From Helicobacter sp. 12S02634-8 (GTDB lineage Bacteria > Campylobacterota > Campylobacteria > Campylobacterales > Helicobacteraceae): a DNA stretch of 58,401 bases. The stretch lies in NCBI RefSeq assembly GCF_002272865.1, contig NZ_MLAP01000011.1, positions 1-58,401 of the forward strand. Direction: 5' to 3'. The notes beneath the pieces are model-generated. The model saw only the letters and a list, made by a program, of their open reading frames with translations. It had not been told where the DNA came from and made no database searches. The position numbers were made by a program, and so were the translations under genes. Below, one piece after another: positions 26,787 through 37,099 of the stretch; positions within the stretch are counted from its first letter, which is position 1, and every line of letters starts with the position of its first letter.

Positions 26787-28322
26787 TCAGTGCAAAAAAT
26801 GCCGCACGCCTGTAAAATACAAGGCAATGTGGTGTTCATTAGCACTTGTGATAACTTCATCATCGCGGATACTTCCTCCGGGCTCTATGATGGCCTTAAT
26901 GCCTGCTTGTGCGGCCATATCGATACTATCACGAAAAGGGAAAAACGCCTCAGAAGCTAGCACAGCCCCCGTGGTAGAAAGCCCCATATCGCTAGCTTTT
27001 TGCAAGGCACTTCTGGCCGCATCGACTCGGCTTGTCATACCCATACCAATAGCAATGAGCACAGAATCTTTGACATAGACTACGCAATTAGATTTAGTTA
27101 AAGCTGCGATTTTATAGGCAATCTCTAGGTCTGCAAGCTCAGATTTGCTAGCAGCTATGGTGCTCATGAGTTTGGCTTGTGTGAGCTCATCAGGGGTGAT
27201 TGTATCGGCTTCTTGATAGAGCACACCTCCCTCGATATGTTTAAAATCCATCGTGTCTTTGGGGAATACAAGTCGGTCTTTTTCCCCGCAAGTGAAGAGC
27301 TTGATTCTTTTTTTGCGCTCAAAAATCTCTAGGGCTTGTGGCGTGAAAAAGGGCGCAATCAGCACCTCTAAATAGGTCTTTTGGATTTCTTGGGCTAGGG
27401 ACACATCAATGGGTGCATTAAAGGCGGCCACACCTCCATAAGCGCTCACGGGATCGCATTTGAGTGCGTGGATATAGCTATCAAAAATATTATCTTTGAT
27501 AGCAAAGCCACAAGGATTGCCGTGCTTGATGATACATACAGCAGGGGCGTCTTGAAAGCTTGTAGTGATTTTTAAGGCCGCATTGATATCTGTGAAATTA
27601 TTGAAGCTTGCTTGCCCTTTGAGAATCTTGAGCTTATTTTGATAAAAATCATTAAAGGCATACAAAGCCCCTTTTTGATGGGGGTTTTCGCCATATCGGG
27701 TTTGCGTGGTGCGCTTGGCTGTGAGGAATAGCTGCTCGCCAAATCCATCACAAAAGCGCTCGTTCATATAATTAGCGATATAGCAGTCATATTGCGCTGT
27801 GTGCTCAAAGGCTTTGATCATCATGGCTTGTCTGAAATCAAGCGTGTCTGTTTGGTCTTGGAGTCTTTGGAGTGTGGGGGTGTAGTCGTTTTTGTCTGTG
27901 ATGATAAGGACATGTTGGAAGTTTTTAGCGCTCGCACGGATCAAGCTAGGGCCACCAATATCAATATTTTCAATGATGGTATTGAAATCTTGCGTGGCTT
28001 GTGTGGTGGCTTTGAAGGGATAGAGATTTACGCACACTAGGCTGATTGGCTTAATACCTTGGTCTTTGGCTTGCTGGCTATCAAGGGCGTGATCTCTGCG
28101 GTATAAAATACCTCCGTGGATTTTTGGGTGGAGAGTCTTGACACGCCCATCAAAAAGCTCAGGACTGCCTGTATAAGCACTCACATCAAGTGCGTTAATG
28201 CCTTGTTGCTTGAGTATTTTTAGAGTCCCTCCCGTGCTTAATATTTTATAGCCCAAGTCTTGCAGACCTTTTGCAAAGGGGACTATCCCCTCTTTGTCGC
28301 TCACTGATAGCAGTGCATACAT
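26787..28322 (-). CDS. purH: Bifunctional AICAR transformylase / IMP cyclohydrolase
   Basis: 511 residues, full length. The N-terminal IMP cyclohydrolase begins [19 protein letters not shown] and has ILSTGGT and [13 protein letters not shown]. The C-terminal transformylase has the KHGNPCG motif ([13 protein letters not shown]) with the catalytic Lys-His, YGGVAAFN and SNCVVYVKD, and ends GVRHFLH. Last two steps of IMP synthesis. H. pylori lacks a full de novo purine route, so this gene suggests a species with wider purine synthesis. Single gene, divergent from the TehA-like gene. Confidence 0.96.
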   Translation of the reverse strand: MYALLSVSDKEGIVPFAKGLQDLGYKILSTGGTLKILKQQGINALDVSAYTGSPELFDGRVKTLHPKIHGGILYRRDHALDSQQAKDQGIKPISLVCVNLYPFKATTQATQDFNTIIENIDIGGPSLIRASAKNFQHVLIITDKNDYTPTLQRLQDQTDTLDFRQAMMIKAFEHTAQYDCYIANYMNERFCDGFGEQLFLTAKRTTQTRYGENPHQKGALYAFNDFYQNKLKILKGQASFNNFTDINAALKITTSFQDAPAVCIIKHGNPCGFAIKDNIFDSYIHALKCDPVSAYGGVAAFNAPIDVSLAQEIQKTYLEVLIAPFFTPQALEIFERKKRIKLFTCGEKDRLVFPKDTMDFKHIEGGVLYQEADTITPDELTQAKLMSTIAASKSELADLEIAYKIAALTKSNCVVYVKDSVLIAIGMGMTSRVDAARSALQKASDMGLSTTGAVLASEAFFPFRDSIDMAAQAGIKAIIEPGGSIRDDEVITSANEHHIALYFTGVRHFLH

Positions 28323-28470
28323 TATCTTCCTTTGTGTATAGATTTGTTTTGATAATGGCTAAAGTATAGCAAAAGCACGATAAAATCATCAAGACTTTAT
28401 GAGGTAATCGTTTGGCGTTTGCTCCAAATAATCCTGATAAAAATCTTAAATCCCCTAAAAGGAGTGCGTG

Positions 28471-29445
28471 ATGGCTATGGGAAAAAATGGCTTGTTTGGT
28501 TATTTGCCAGTGAGTTTGTTTGGGAGTGTGATGGGGTTGTGTGGGCTAGGGATTGCTTGGGAGTTGGCGTGGGAAATCTATGACCTCCCGTTTGTCATCT
28601 CACAAATCATCACTTTGATTGCTGTGGTGGTGTTTGTGCTGCTATTGATTGCATATGGGCTCAAATGTATCACGCGTTTTGATGCAGTGCGTGCAGAATT
28701 TACTAATCCCCTTTTGAAGGGCTTTTTTGGGACTTTTATCATCTCACTTTTGCTGCTGCCTATTGGGATCTATCACTACACGCCCCATCTGGCCTTTGTG
28801 CTTTGGGGGATTGGGGTTGTGGCGATGTTGGTTTTTGCGTGGCATATGGTGAGCTTTTGGTTTGGGAGTAAACAAGAGATGGCGCATATCACGCCTGCTT
28901 GGATTATCCCTGTGGTAGGGACTTTGGATATTCCCTTGGCTGCACATCTTTTTGACTCTTCTGATGGGATTGGCTATCTCAATATCTTGTCTGTGGCGAT
29001 TGGCTTGTTTTTTGCCATACCCATCATGACTTTGATTTTGTATAAAATCATGCTCGTAGAAAAGCTGCCCGATAAGCTCAAGCCCTCTTTGATGATTTTG
29101 ATTGCGCCCTTTGCTGTGGGATTTTCGGCATATTTGGTCGTGGTGGTGCATATTGATTTGTTTGCTTTGGGATTGTTCTTTTTGGGTGTGTTTGTCTTTT
29201 TAACCCTTTTGCCTCAATATTTTCAGCTCACGCGCTGCTGCCCTTTTCGCGTGACTTGGTGGGCTGTGAGCTTTCCTTTGAGCGCATTGCTTGTTGCTGC
29301 GCTCAAGGTCGCTCAAGGGCTTGATAATATTTATTTCCATATTTTTGCTTTGTTTTTACTCGCAGGGACAAGTTTGGTGCTATTGTGGCTTTTGCTGCGC
29401 ACGCTCAAAGGCGTTTTTGATGGGGAGTTAGAAAATCTGAGCTAG
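28471..29445 (+). CDS. TehA/SLAC1 family channel or transporter
   Basis: About 324 residues. Ten membrane helices can be drawn; the opening (LFGYLPVSLFGSVMGLCGLG) is the typical TehA/SLAC1 start, with HMVSFWFG and ITPAWIIPVVGTLDIP further on. The frame begins with GTG at 28468, but the ATG at 28471 is better spaced from AAAGGAG. Family members carry anions such as nitrate, chloride or malate, or give tellurite resistance. Substrate not clear. It converges with miaA (21 bp between ends). Confidence 0.87.
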   Translation: MAMGKNGLFGYLPVSLFGSVMGLCGLGIAWELAWEIYDLPFVISQIITLIAVVVFVLLLIAYGLKCITRFDAVRAEFTNPLLKGFFGTFIISLLLLPIGIYHYTPHLAFVLWGIGVVAMLVFAWHMVSFWFGSKQEMAHITPAWIIPVVGTLDIPLAAHLFDSSDGIGYLNILSVAIGLFFAIPIMTLILYKIMLVEKLPDKLKPSLMILIAPFAVGFSAYLVVVVHIDLFALGLFFLGVFVFLTLLPQYFQLTRCCPFRVTWWAVSFPLSALLVAALKVAQGLDNIYFHIFALFLLAGTSLVLLWLLLRTLKGVFDGELENLS

Positions 29446-29466
29446 AAGCAAGGTTTATAGCGGGAT

Positions 29467-30387
29467 TTAGGTGCGTGTGAGCGTTGAGAGAATCTCTTCT
29501 TTGCTTTGGGTGTGGATTTGTTGGAATTGTGTTTTGTTAAATGTGGTTTGGCGTTTGGCTAGCTGGGTGGTATGCAGAGAGATTTGGGTCTGGAGCTCAT
29601 CTATGCTGCTAGGTCTTTCAAGATAAGCGATACACTCTTTAGGGCCGATGGCTTTAAAAGGCTGGGAGTCTTTGGGATATTTTTGGATCAAAGCAGCGAT
29701 TTCTTCGATGATACCATCTTTTATCATTTGTTGTGTGCGGGCTTTGATATTGGCTTGGAGCTCTTCTTTAGGGACTTTGAGGCCAAAAAGCTCAATAGCA
29801 TACTCAAAGGGTATTTTTGGGTGTTGCTTGAAATACAAGCTAGGGGGCGTGTTTGTGCTGAAATAAATTTCTAGCCCCTTGTGCGTGCGATAGGTATCTG
29901 TGGGCTTAATGGTGCTTGCATACAAAGGGTCAATGCAAGAGAGCAGTTCATAAGGGGCTTTTTGGGCTTGGATATGCTTTTGGAGGGCTTGTTTTTCTTC
30001 TGGGCTTAAAAGAGGCATAACGCTCAAGCCCTCAATGATCGATTTGAGATAAAAGCTACTGCCGCCAACTATCAGCAAGGTTTTTTTATCTGTGTCCTTG
30101 ATGGCTTGCTGGAGCAGATGTTTGAATACAGCAGCATTGCTTAGCTCAGGGACATCAAGCATATCAATGCCATAGTGTTTGATACGCACTCGATCGCTGA
30201 TTTTGGGCTTGGCTGAAGCAATGTCGATACCACGATAGATACTCAAAGAATCCAAAGAAAAGATCGCAGCGTCTAAAAGCTCTGCTATCTCTAGGGCTAA
30301 AGCACTCTTGCCACTTGCAGTAGCGCCCAAGATTGCAATGAGTCGGATTTCTTTTTTGGGATCCATTGTTGTTGTTCCACCACGCAT
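29467..30387 (-). CDS. miaA: tRNA dimethylallyltransferase
   Basis: 306 residues. P-loop GATASGKSALALEIAELL near the start, DSLSIYRGIDIASAKP motif (the 'DSmQvYrgldIgTAKp' signature), and IVGGSSFYLKSIIEG for the tRNA/DMAPP pocket. Adds the dimethylallyl group to A37 of tRNAs reading UNN codons. The start could be 30387 or the ATG at 30364-30366 (MDPKKEIRLIAIL), which has a GGTGGA site; the second fits the family better. The region 30388-30594 upstream holds no gene. Confidence 0.93.
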   Translation of the reverse strand: MRGGTTTMDPKKEIRLIAILGATASGKSALALEIAELLDAAIFSLDSLSIYRGIDIASAKPKISDRVRIKHYGIDMLDVPELSNAAVFKHLLQQAIKDTDKKTLLIVGGSSFYLKSIIEGLSVMPLLSPEEKQALQKHIQAQKAPYELLSCIDPLYASTIKPTDTYRTHKGLEIYFSTNTPPSLYFKQHPKIPFEYAIELFGLKVPKEELQANIKARTQQMIKDGIIEEIAALIQKYPKDSQPFKAIGPKECIAYLERPSSIDELQTQISLHTTQLAKRQTTFNKTQFQQIHTQSKEEILSTLTRT

Positions 30388-30594
30388 TATTTGGGATTTT
30401 TTGTGCTTAGTTTAGCATAAAAGCCCTCTTTTTTATCACACCCTTTTTATCGCTATGCCCTGCCTTTCTCTTTTTTTGATATGGGAGGGGAGGTATTTTT
30501 GAGTATTTGCATTGCTTGTATCAAGTTTAGAGGTGCTTTTAAGGGGGCTTAAATTTTCCCTCAAAAGACCTCAAAAGGCAAAAAGCTCAAACCC

Positions 30595-32052
30595 TTAGAG
30601 TGCAAAGAGATCACTGAATTCATTGAAAGGTGTTTTGAGTAGCACATCTGTATTGGCACAGAGTTTTTTGATTTGTTCGCATTTTTTAGGACTGAGCCTG
30701 CTTGATAGGTTGGATTGGAATTTTTCAATCAGCAAGGGAATCCCCTCTTTTCTGCGCCTGCGGTGGCCGATGGGATATTCTACAGCAATTTTTTGACTCT
30801 GTGTGCCATCTTTATAGAAAATCTGCACAGCATTTGCTATGGAGCGCTTATCGGGTTCTAGGTATTCTTTTGTGTATCGCTCATCGATAGTTACGACCAT
30901 TTTATCTCTGAGTGCGTCAATTCGGGGGTCTTTGGCAATATCATCTTCATAGTGCTCAGCCCTCAAGCACCCATAAATCAACGGAACAGCGACCATATAT
31001 TGGATACAATGATCTCTGTCAGCGGGGTTATTGAGAGGGCCTGTTTTGTTGATGATACGATGGGCAGATTCTTGGGTGGTGATGATGATTTTTTGGATAT
31101 CTTCTAATCTGTCTTTGGCTTCTTGATGGAGGAGCAAGGCAGCTTCTACAGCAGTTTGTGCGTGGAATTCAGCAGGGAAACTGATTTTAAAAAGGACATT
31201 TTCCATCACATAGCTACCAAAGGCTTGGGGGATAGTGAGTTTTGTCCCCCGCATATTGACATCTTCAAAGCCCCAAAACTTCGCACTCAAAGCACTTGGA
31301 TAGCCCATTTCACCTTGAATCGATTTGAGCGCAAGATTCACACCTCTAGCACTCGCATCTCCAGCAGCCCACGATTTCCTTGAGCCTGTGTTGGGTGCGT
31401 GGCGATATGTCCGCAATGCCCCTCCATCAATAAAGCTCTGAGAGAGCGCATTACGGATTTCTTCAAAATTTCCACCCAATAAAGCGCACGCAATCGCACT
31501 TGAAGCCACGCGCACCAACAAAACATGGTCGAGACCCACTTTATTGAAGCAGTTATTCAAAGCCAGCACGCCTTGGATTTCGTGGGCTTTAATCATTGCT
31601 GTGAGGGCGTCTTTGACTTGAAGGGGAGGTTTGTTTTGAGAGATATTTTTGCGGCTGATATAATCACACACTGCCCAGATCGCACCCAAATTATCAGAGG
31701 GGTGCCCCCATTCGCTTGCTAGCCAAGTGTCATTAAAATCAAGCCAACGCACCATAGCACCGATATTAAAAGCCCCTCTTTCAGGATCGAGCTGATAGCT
31801 AGTCCCAAAGATTTTAGTCCCTAGAGGTCTGAACTCTGCTCCCTCGACCACAGGACCTAGAAGTTTTGTGCATTGAGGGAATTTCAAGGCTAAAAGCCCG
31901 CAACCTATTGTATCCATCAAGCAGTATAAAGCTGTGTCATAGGCTTCTTGCGAGTTGATTTGATATTCAAGCGCATAGTGGGCGATTTCTGAAAGCAGGC
32001 TGTCAAATTCGGGGCGTTTGTTTTCAAGGACGCCCATATCGTTGTGACTCAT
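30595..32052 (-). CDS. prpD: 2-methylcitrate dehydratase
   Basis: 485 residues, like E. coli PrpD (483). Seen: LDFNDTWLASEWGHPSDNLG near residue 105, ITTQESAHRIINKTGP and the RDHCIQYMVAVPLIYG region. A MmgE/PrpD fold enzyme that dehydrates 2-methylcitrate to 2-methylaconitate in propionate breakdown. AAGGAG precedes the start. Last gene of prpE-B-C-D; 14 bp after prpC. No aconitase-type gene (acnD/prpF) accompanies it. Confidence 0.94.
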   Translation of the reverse strand: MSHNDMGVLENKRPEFDSLLSEIAHYALEYQINSQEAYDTALYCLMDTIGCGLLALKFPQCTKLLGPVVEGAEFRPLGTKIFGTSYQLDPERGAFNIGAMVRWLDFNDTWLASEWGHPSDNLGAIWAVCDYISRKNISQNKPPLQVKDALTAMIKAHEIQGVLALNNCFNKVGLDHVLLVRVASSAIACALLGGNFEEIRNALSQSFIDGGALRTYRHAPNTGSRKSWAAGDASARGVNLALKSIQGEMGYPSALSAKFWGFEDVNMRGTKLTIPQAFGSYVMENVLFKISFPAEFHAQTAVEAALLLHQEAKDRLEDIQKIIITTQESAHRIINKTGPLNNPADRDHCIQYMVAVPLIYGCLRAEHYEDDIAKDPRIDALRDKMVVTIDERYTKEYLEPDKRSIANAVQIFYKDGTQSQKIAVEYPIGHRRRRKEGIPLLIEKFQSNLSSRLSPKKCEQIKKLCANTDVLLKTPFNEFSDLFAL

Positions 32053-32066
32053 GAATTCTCCTTGTG

Positions 32067-33194
32067 TTATCTGTTGTTGATGTGGATATAAGCCCTATTG
32101 CTAGGTCCGATGTATTCTGAGGTGGGGCGTATGAGCTTGTTATCACTTCTTTGCTCAAAAATATGCGCCAACCAGCCACTTGTGCGGCTCATGATAAAAA
32201 TGGGCGTGAAATATGCAGTCGGGATTCCCATAAAATGATAAGCAGAAGCGCTATAAAAATCCAAATTAGGGAAGAGCTTTTTTTCTTCCCACATGACCTT
32301 TTCAATGGCCTCAGAGATGGGGAAAATAGTCGTATTGCCTACATCTTGCGCTAAGCGCTTGCTCCATTGCTTGATGATAACATTTCTAGGATCATTATTG
32401 ACATACACGCGATGTCCAAAGCCCATGATTTTAGCCTTTGACTCTAGTTTGGATAAGATCCCTTTTGTGGCTTCTTCTGGAGAGCTAAACTCTGAGATAA
32501 GCTCCATAGCAGCTTCATTTGCCCCTCCGTGCAAAGGCCCTCTCAAAGCTCCAATCGCAGCTGTGATACTTGAGTAAATATCAGAGAGTGTTGAGGTGAC
32601 AATCCTGGCTGTAAAAGTCGAGGCATTGAATTCGTGTTCAGCATACAAAATCAAGCTTGCTTGCATGGCTTGTGTCCAGAGCTTTTTGGGAGGCTTTTGA
32701 TGGAGTTTTTCTAAAAAATAGCCCGCGATACTCTCTTCTTGACTTTGTGTGTCTATGGAAATGTTGTTGTGGTGGTAATGGTGCCAAAAGGTCAAGATAG
32801 AGGGAAATACCCCTAAGAGTCTGATGGCAATGTCTTTTTGATTGCTAAAATCAGGCTTTTCTTTTTCCAAGCAACCTAGCATTGCGCAAGCTGTTTTCAT
32901 CATATCCATTGGGTGGGAATCCTTGGGAATTAGCTTAAGGACTTCTTGGAGAGATGGCTCTAGATGGCGCGCTGCTTGGAGTTTGTGCTTGAATATCTCT
33001 AATTCACTCTTTTTAGGCAATGTGCCAAAAAGCAAGAGATAAGCGACCTCTTCAAACTCAGCTTCCATCGCTAAATCTTGGATATCATAGCCCCGATAAT
33101 TGAGCCCATGCCCTGTGCCAACCGTGCATATAGCCGACTTGCCAGCGACAATTCCTGCAAGCCCACCGACTTTTTTCTTTTGTGTGTTTTCCAT
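32067..33194 (-). CDS. prpC: 2-methylcitrate synthase
   Basis: 375 residues, the length of the short PrpC-type citrate synthases. Catalytic residues lie in LRGPLHGGANEAAME, the GFGHRVYVNNDPRN histidine motif and DFYSASAYHFMGIP aspartate region. Condenses propionyl-CoA with oxaloacetate. Placed between prpB and prpD, so it is a methylcitrate rather than a citrate synthase, though side activity is possible. Confidence 0.93.
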   Translation of the reverse strand: MENTQKKKVGGLAGIVAGKSAICTVGTGHGLNYRGYDIQDLAMEAEFEEVAYLLLFGTLPKKSELEIFKHKLQAARHLEPSLQEVLKLIPKDSHPMDMMKTACAMLGCLEKEKPDFSNQKDIAIRLLGVFPSILTFWHHYHHNNISIDTQSQEESIAGYFLEKLHQKPPKKLWTQAMQASLILYAEHEFNASTFTARIVTSTLSDIYSSITAAIGALRGPLHGGANEAAMELISEFSSPEEATKGILSKLESKAKIMGFGHRVYVNNDPRNVIIKQWSKRLAQDVGNTTIFPISEAIEKVMWEEKKLFPNLDFYSASAYHFMGIPTAYFTPIFIMSRTSGWLAHIFEQRSDNKLIRPTSEYIGPSNRAYIHINNR

Positions 33195-33203
33195 TGTGTC
33201 CCC

Positions 33204-34070
33204 TTATTGATGGAATAATGTATCAAGCTTTTGCTCAAAGCTATGGTAATCAAGCATTGCATAGAGCTCATCACGGGTTTGCATAAGCCCAAGGCTATTT
33301 TTTTGCGTGCCATTTTTTAAAATATCTGCAAACACACTCAAAGCAGCCTGATTCATCGCCCTAAATCCCGATAATGGATATAAGACCATCGCAATTCCGG
33401 TATCTTTTAGCTCCTCAGTGTTGAAATAAGGTGTTTTGCCAAATTCGGTGATATTTGCCAAAATCGGCACAGAGATAGCATCGCAAAACTGCTTGTATTC
33501 AGCGAGTGTATGGATAGCTTCAGCAAAAATCATATCAGCCCCTGCTTCTACATAGCTCAAAGCCCTTTTGATAGCAGCTTCTTGTCCCTCGATAGCGTGT
33601 GCGTCTGTCCGTGCCATCAGCACAAATTCAGGGTCAATCTTGCCATCTAAGGCAGCCTTGATCCGATCGCACATCTCTTCTTGGCTCACGAGCTCTTTAT
33701 TGGGTCGATGGCCACATCTTTTTTGCGACACTTGATCTTCAATATGGCAGCCTGCTGCACCTGCTCTTGTGAGCTCTTTGATAGTCCTTGAGATATTAAA
33801 CGCGCCACCAAAGCCCGTATCAGCATCGACTAGCACAGGCAGAGAGGTCGCTGCAGTAATGCGCCTTACATCGATACAGACATCTTCTAAGTTTGTGATA
33901 CCCAAATCAGGCACGCCAATACTCGCATTTGCCACGCCTGCGCCACTGATATAAAGGGCTTTTGCCCCTGCTTTTTGTGCTTGTATCGCACTATAAGCGT
34001 TGATAACGCCTAGAATCTGTAAAGGCTGATTTTCTTTGATAGCATTTCTGAATTTTTTTCCTGCACTCAT
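33204..34070 (-). CDS. prpB: 2-methylisocitrate lyase
   Basis: 288 residues. The active-site motif [14 protein letters not shown] carries the catalytic Cys; [18 protein letters not shown] gives the Mg-binding aspartates, and [10 protein letters not shown] precedes the loop. Splits 2-methylisocitrate to pyruvate and succinate. It overlaps prpE by 4 bp and precedes prpC by 9 bp, so the operon is tightly packed. Confidence 0.95.
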   Translation of the reverse strand: MSAGKKFRNAIKENQPLQILGVINAYSAIQAQKAGAKALYISGAGVANASIGVPDLGITNLEDVCIDVRRITAATSLPVLVDADTGFGGAFNISRTIKELTRAGAAGCHIEDQVSQKRCGHRPNKELVSQEEMCDRIKAALDGKIDPEFVLMARTDAHAIEGQEAAIKRALSYVEAGADMIFAEAIHTLAEYKQFCDAISVPILANITEFGKTPYFNTEELKDTGIAMVLYPLSGFRAMNQAALSVFADILKNGTQKNSLGLMQTRDELYAMLDYHSFEQKLDTLFHQ

Positions 34071-35977
34071 GATTTTTTCTCCTTTGATTGTAGTGGGTAG
34101 CCTAAGGCTTTGAGTGCGTCTATGATCGTATCAAGCACACTCGGATCTTCAATGGTGCTTGGCATATTCCAATCTGTCCCATCAGCAATAGAGCGCATTG
34201 TAGAGCGCAATATCTTGCCACTCCTAGTTTTGGGTAAGCTATTGACAACAGCGACAAGATGGAGGCCAGCGATCGCCCCGATTTCTTCACGCACAATTTG
34301 CTTGATCCCATCACTGATGGCTTCTTTATCTCTGATGATCCCATCTTTGAGAACAACAAACGCCATGGGTATCTCGCCCTTGAGTGCGTCATTGACCCCA
34401 ATAACAGCGCATTCAGCGACATCAGGGTGTTTAGAGATAGCCTCTTCCATACCACCTGTTGAGAGCCTGTGCCCAGCGACATTGATCACCCCATCCATGC
34501 GCCCCATCACAAAGACATAGCCATCTTTATCGATATAGCCGCTATCGCCTGTGAGATAGTAGCCTGGGTAGTGGTTGAGATAAGCGCGTTTGTATCTTGC
34601 TTCATCGCCCCAGATACTCATCAAGCAAGCAGGGGGCAAAGGGAGTTTGATTACAAGATTACCTAACTTACCTCTTTTGCACTCCTTGCCCTCTTCATCT
34701 AAGACCTTGAGATTGAAACCTGGCATGGGTTTGGTCGGAGAGCCCGGTTTGATAGGCATTGCCTCTAATCCAATGGGGTTAGCAGCGATTGCCCAGCCTG
34801 TTTCTGTCTGCCACCAATGGTCGATGACAATTTTGCCTGTGATTTTTTGGATCCATTTGAGCGTATCGCTATCACAGCGCTCACCTGCGACAAAAATCGC
34901 CTTGAGTGCTTGTAGATCGTATTTTTTGACCCACTCAGCCTTGGGATCTTCTTTTTTGATGGCTCTAAAAGCTGTGGGCGCAGAAAAAAGTATATTGACC
35001 CTATGCTCAGCGCACACACGCCAAAATGCCCCCGGATTAGGTGTTTTGACAGGTTTTCCCTCATAGATAATCGTCGTGCAGCCGTTCATCAAAGGCGCAT
35101 ACACAATATAGCTATGCCCCACGACCCAGCCTACATCACTTGCAGCCCAAAACACATCACCAGGTTTGGCATTATAGATATTATCCATCGACCATTTCAA
35201 CGCAACAGAATGCCCTCCATTGCTGCGGACAACGCCTTTTGGCTTGCCTGTAGTCCCAGAGGTATAGAGGATATAAAGCGGGTCAGTAGCATCCAAGGGC
35301 ACGCACTCTACAGGCTCAGTTTTTTCTTCTTCTATTTCCCAGTCAATATCCCGCCAAGGGAGCATATTCGCTCGCTCTTGGGGTCTTTGCCAGATGAGGC
35401 AGGTCGTGGGCTTGTGTGTGGATTTTTTGATCGCTTCATCTAAGATGGGCTTGTATTTGATCACGCGACTGACTTCAATGCCACAAGAAGCACTGATAAT
35501 CACACGGGGCTTAGCATCTTCTATCCTTGCAGCTAGCTCATGGGCAGCAAACCCACCGAACACAACAGAGTGGATTGCCCCAATGCGCGCACAAGCTAGC
35601 ATTGCAATCAAGGCTTCAGGAATCATAGGCATATAGATGATGACTCTATCGCCTTTTACCACGCCTTTATTCACCAAAATACCTGCAGTTTTAGCGATTC
35701 TTTTACGCAGTTCTTTGTAGGTAAAGGTCTTTTTGGTGTCTGTGACAGGGGAGTCATAGATAAGGGCTAGTTGATCCCCTCTGCCATTTTCTATATGCAA
35801 GTCAATGGCATTATAACAGCTATTCATACAGCCCCCGACAAACCATCTGTAGTGGTTATTGACTACATCAAGCACTTTATCATATTGGTGATACCAATGC
35901 ACCCTTCTGGCTGCTTTGGCCCAAAAAGATTCGGGGTCTTGTATCGATTCTTCATAAATACTTTGATACTCAGACAT
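34067..35977 (-). CDS. prpE: Propionyl-CoA synthetase
   Basis: 636 residues, an acyl-CoA synthetase of the acetate/propionate type. AMP-binding motif [18 protein letters not shown], the [10 protein letters not shown] segment, [20 protein letters not shown] hinge and the C-terminal [10 protein letters not shown] lysine that is regulated by acetylation in the family. First gene of the prp operon, with a strong GGAGG site before the ATG. An acetyl-CoA synthetase role is possible, but the neighbours argue for propionate. Confidence 0.93.
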   Translation of the reverse strand: MSEYQSIYEESIQDPESFWAKAARRVHWYHQYDKVLDVVNNHYRWFVGGCMNSCYNAIDLHIENGRGDQLALIYDSPVTDTKKTFTYKELRKRIAKTAGILVNKGVVKGDRVIIYMPMIPEALIAMLACARIGAIHSVVFGGFAAHELAARIEDAKPRVIISASCGIEVSRVIKYKPILDEAIKKSTHKPTTCLIWQRPQERANMLPWRDIDWEIEEEKTEPVECVPLDATDPLYILYTSGTTGKPKGVVRSNGGHSVALKWSMDNIYNAKPGDVFWAASDVGWVVGHSYIVYAPLMNGCTTIIYEGKPVKTPNPGAFWRVCAEHRVNILFSAPTAFRAIKKEDPKAEWVKKYDLQALKAIFVAGERCDSDTLKWIQKITGKIVIDHWWQTETGWAIAANPIGLEAMPIKPGSPTKPMPGFNLKVLDEEGKECKRGKLGNLVIKLPLPPACLMSIWGDEARYKRAYLNHYPGYYLTGDSGYIDKDGYVFVMGRMDGVINVAGHRLSTGGMEEAISKHPDVAECAVIGVNDALKGEIPMAFVVLKDGIIRDKEAISDGIKQIVREEIGAIAGLHLVAVVNSLPKTRSGKILRSTMRSIADGTDWNMPSTIEDPSVLDTIIDALKALGYPLQSKEKKS

Positions 35978-36065
35978 TTTTGCCTCCTTTAGGGATATGC
36001 ATAATATTTTACTGCCAATGGTGGGATTATTTTTGGACGATTTTGCAGGGGGTTAATGCAATTTT

Positions 36066-36108
36066 TATACAAAAGTAGTTAAATTGTATAGAAACTATAC
36101 ACAAGTAG
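36066..36108. promoter_or_regulatory. Operator-like repeats between prpE and the divergent regulator
   Basis: TGTATAG-AAA-CTATACA (36085-36101) is a perfect 7-bp inverted repeat. TATACAAAAGTAG at 36066-36078 is repeated as TATACACAAGTAG at 36096-36108, exactly 30 bp apart, about three turns. The block ends 12 bp before the regulator's ATG and lies 90 bp from prpE, a good place to control both directions. Confidence 0.65.
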
Positions 36109-36120
36109 GCGGGCAAAATT

Positions 36121-37047
36121 ATGGATACAAAAAGTGGAATCAGGCGATTGATTGCGATCTATAATCGCTATGGTATGAGTATTTCAAAGTTTGCTTCTAT
36201 CATCAAAAAAGACCGACGCACACTGACTGCTTGGATCGATAAGACAACGACCAAAGAGCCATCAGCACAAGTCAAACATACAATATGTGCATTTTTTCGG
36301 TATCCATATAAGATTTGGGATTGTTCTGATGGGGAGTTTGAACTCTTGCTGGATGCGATCCCTCAAGAGCAAGTGCGTATTATTGATGAGGGCTATGAGG
36401 GGGGATTGGTCTATATTTTAGACAAAGAACAAGAAGAGCGATTTGTGATCCACCCTAGATTCCCCGGCCCTGCTTATCGGGATAAGATAGTGAATTCTCC
36501 TTATAAGCGCTCGACTTCGCCCCTAGCCCAAGAGCTCAGAGCCCAAAGAAGCGCACGCATTTTGAGCTATGAGTTTGTATCCAATGAGTGGTATTCATTG
36601 GAATCAGTTTTGAGATTTGCCTTTTGTCCTATTGGCAATCCTTATACCAAAGAGCAAAAAATCGCGATACTCCAGCTTGTTTATGATACTTTTAATGACA
36701 ACTACAATAAAGGTTTGTATCTCTTTGACTCCCATACAACCAAACTCTATGGTATGGATACAGCGTATATTTCTATCAATCCCAAGCAAAAAAATCTATT
36801 TTTTAAAATGCCGATTGATTCTTTGATTGTAGAGATTTCTAATGAAACGCTCATCAACAGACTGCACCGCTATTTTACTTCAATGTCCCAAACTCCAAGG
36901 CATATTTTAAGAACAGATTCGCCCAAGATTTTACAGCTTTTAACTGAGTGTATCAAACAAGGCACCCCACTCCAAGACTTCCACCAACAAGTCATGGCCA
37001 AGACCTCATATGGTGAGCTATTTGCAAATAATATCACCATCAACTAG
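36121..37047 (+). CDS. HTH-type protein, probable regulator of the prp operon
   Basis: 308 residues. Residues 1-65 look like a Cro/HTH module (GIRRLIAIYNRYGMSISKFA, then IIKKDRRTLTAWIDKTTTKE). The rest is not a recognised ligand domain; it has mixed helices and a Tyr/Phe-rich region with the C-terminus LFANNITIN. Divergent from prpE and facing palindromic operator-like DNA, so a role in propionate control is likely. It is unlike canonical sigma-54 PrpR. Seen: HTH and neighbours; inferred: function. Confidence 0.65.
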   Translation: MDTKSGIRRLIAIYNRYGMSISKFASIIKKDRRTLTAWIDKTTTKEPSAQVKHTICAFFRYPYKIWDCSDGEFELLLDAIPQEQVRIIDEGYEGGLVYILDKEQEERFVIHPRFPGPAYRDKIVNSPYKRSTSPLAQELRAQRSARILSYEFVSNEWYSLESVLRFAFCPIGNPYTKEQKIAILQLVYDTFNDNYNKGLYLFDSHTTKLYGMDTAYISINPKQKNLFFKMPIDSLIVEISNETLINRLHRYFTSMSQTPRHILRTDSPKILQLLTECIKQGTPLQDFHQQVMAKTSYGELFANNITIN

Positions 37048-37099
37048 CCATTTGCCCTTAGCTTTTATCTGACCTCTAGTTTGCTGATTTAAGCTCTCT

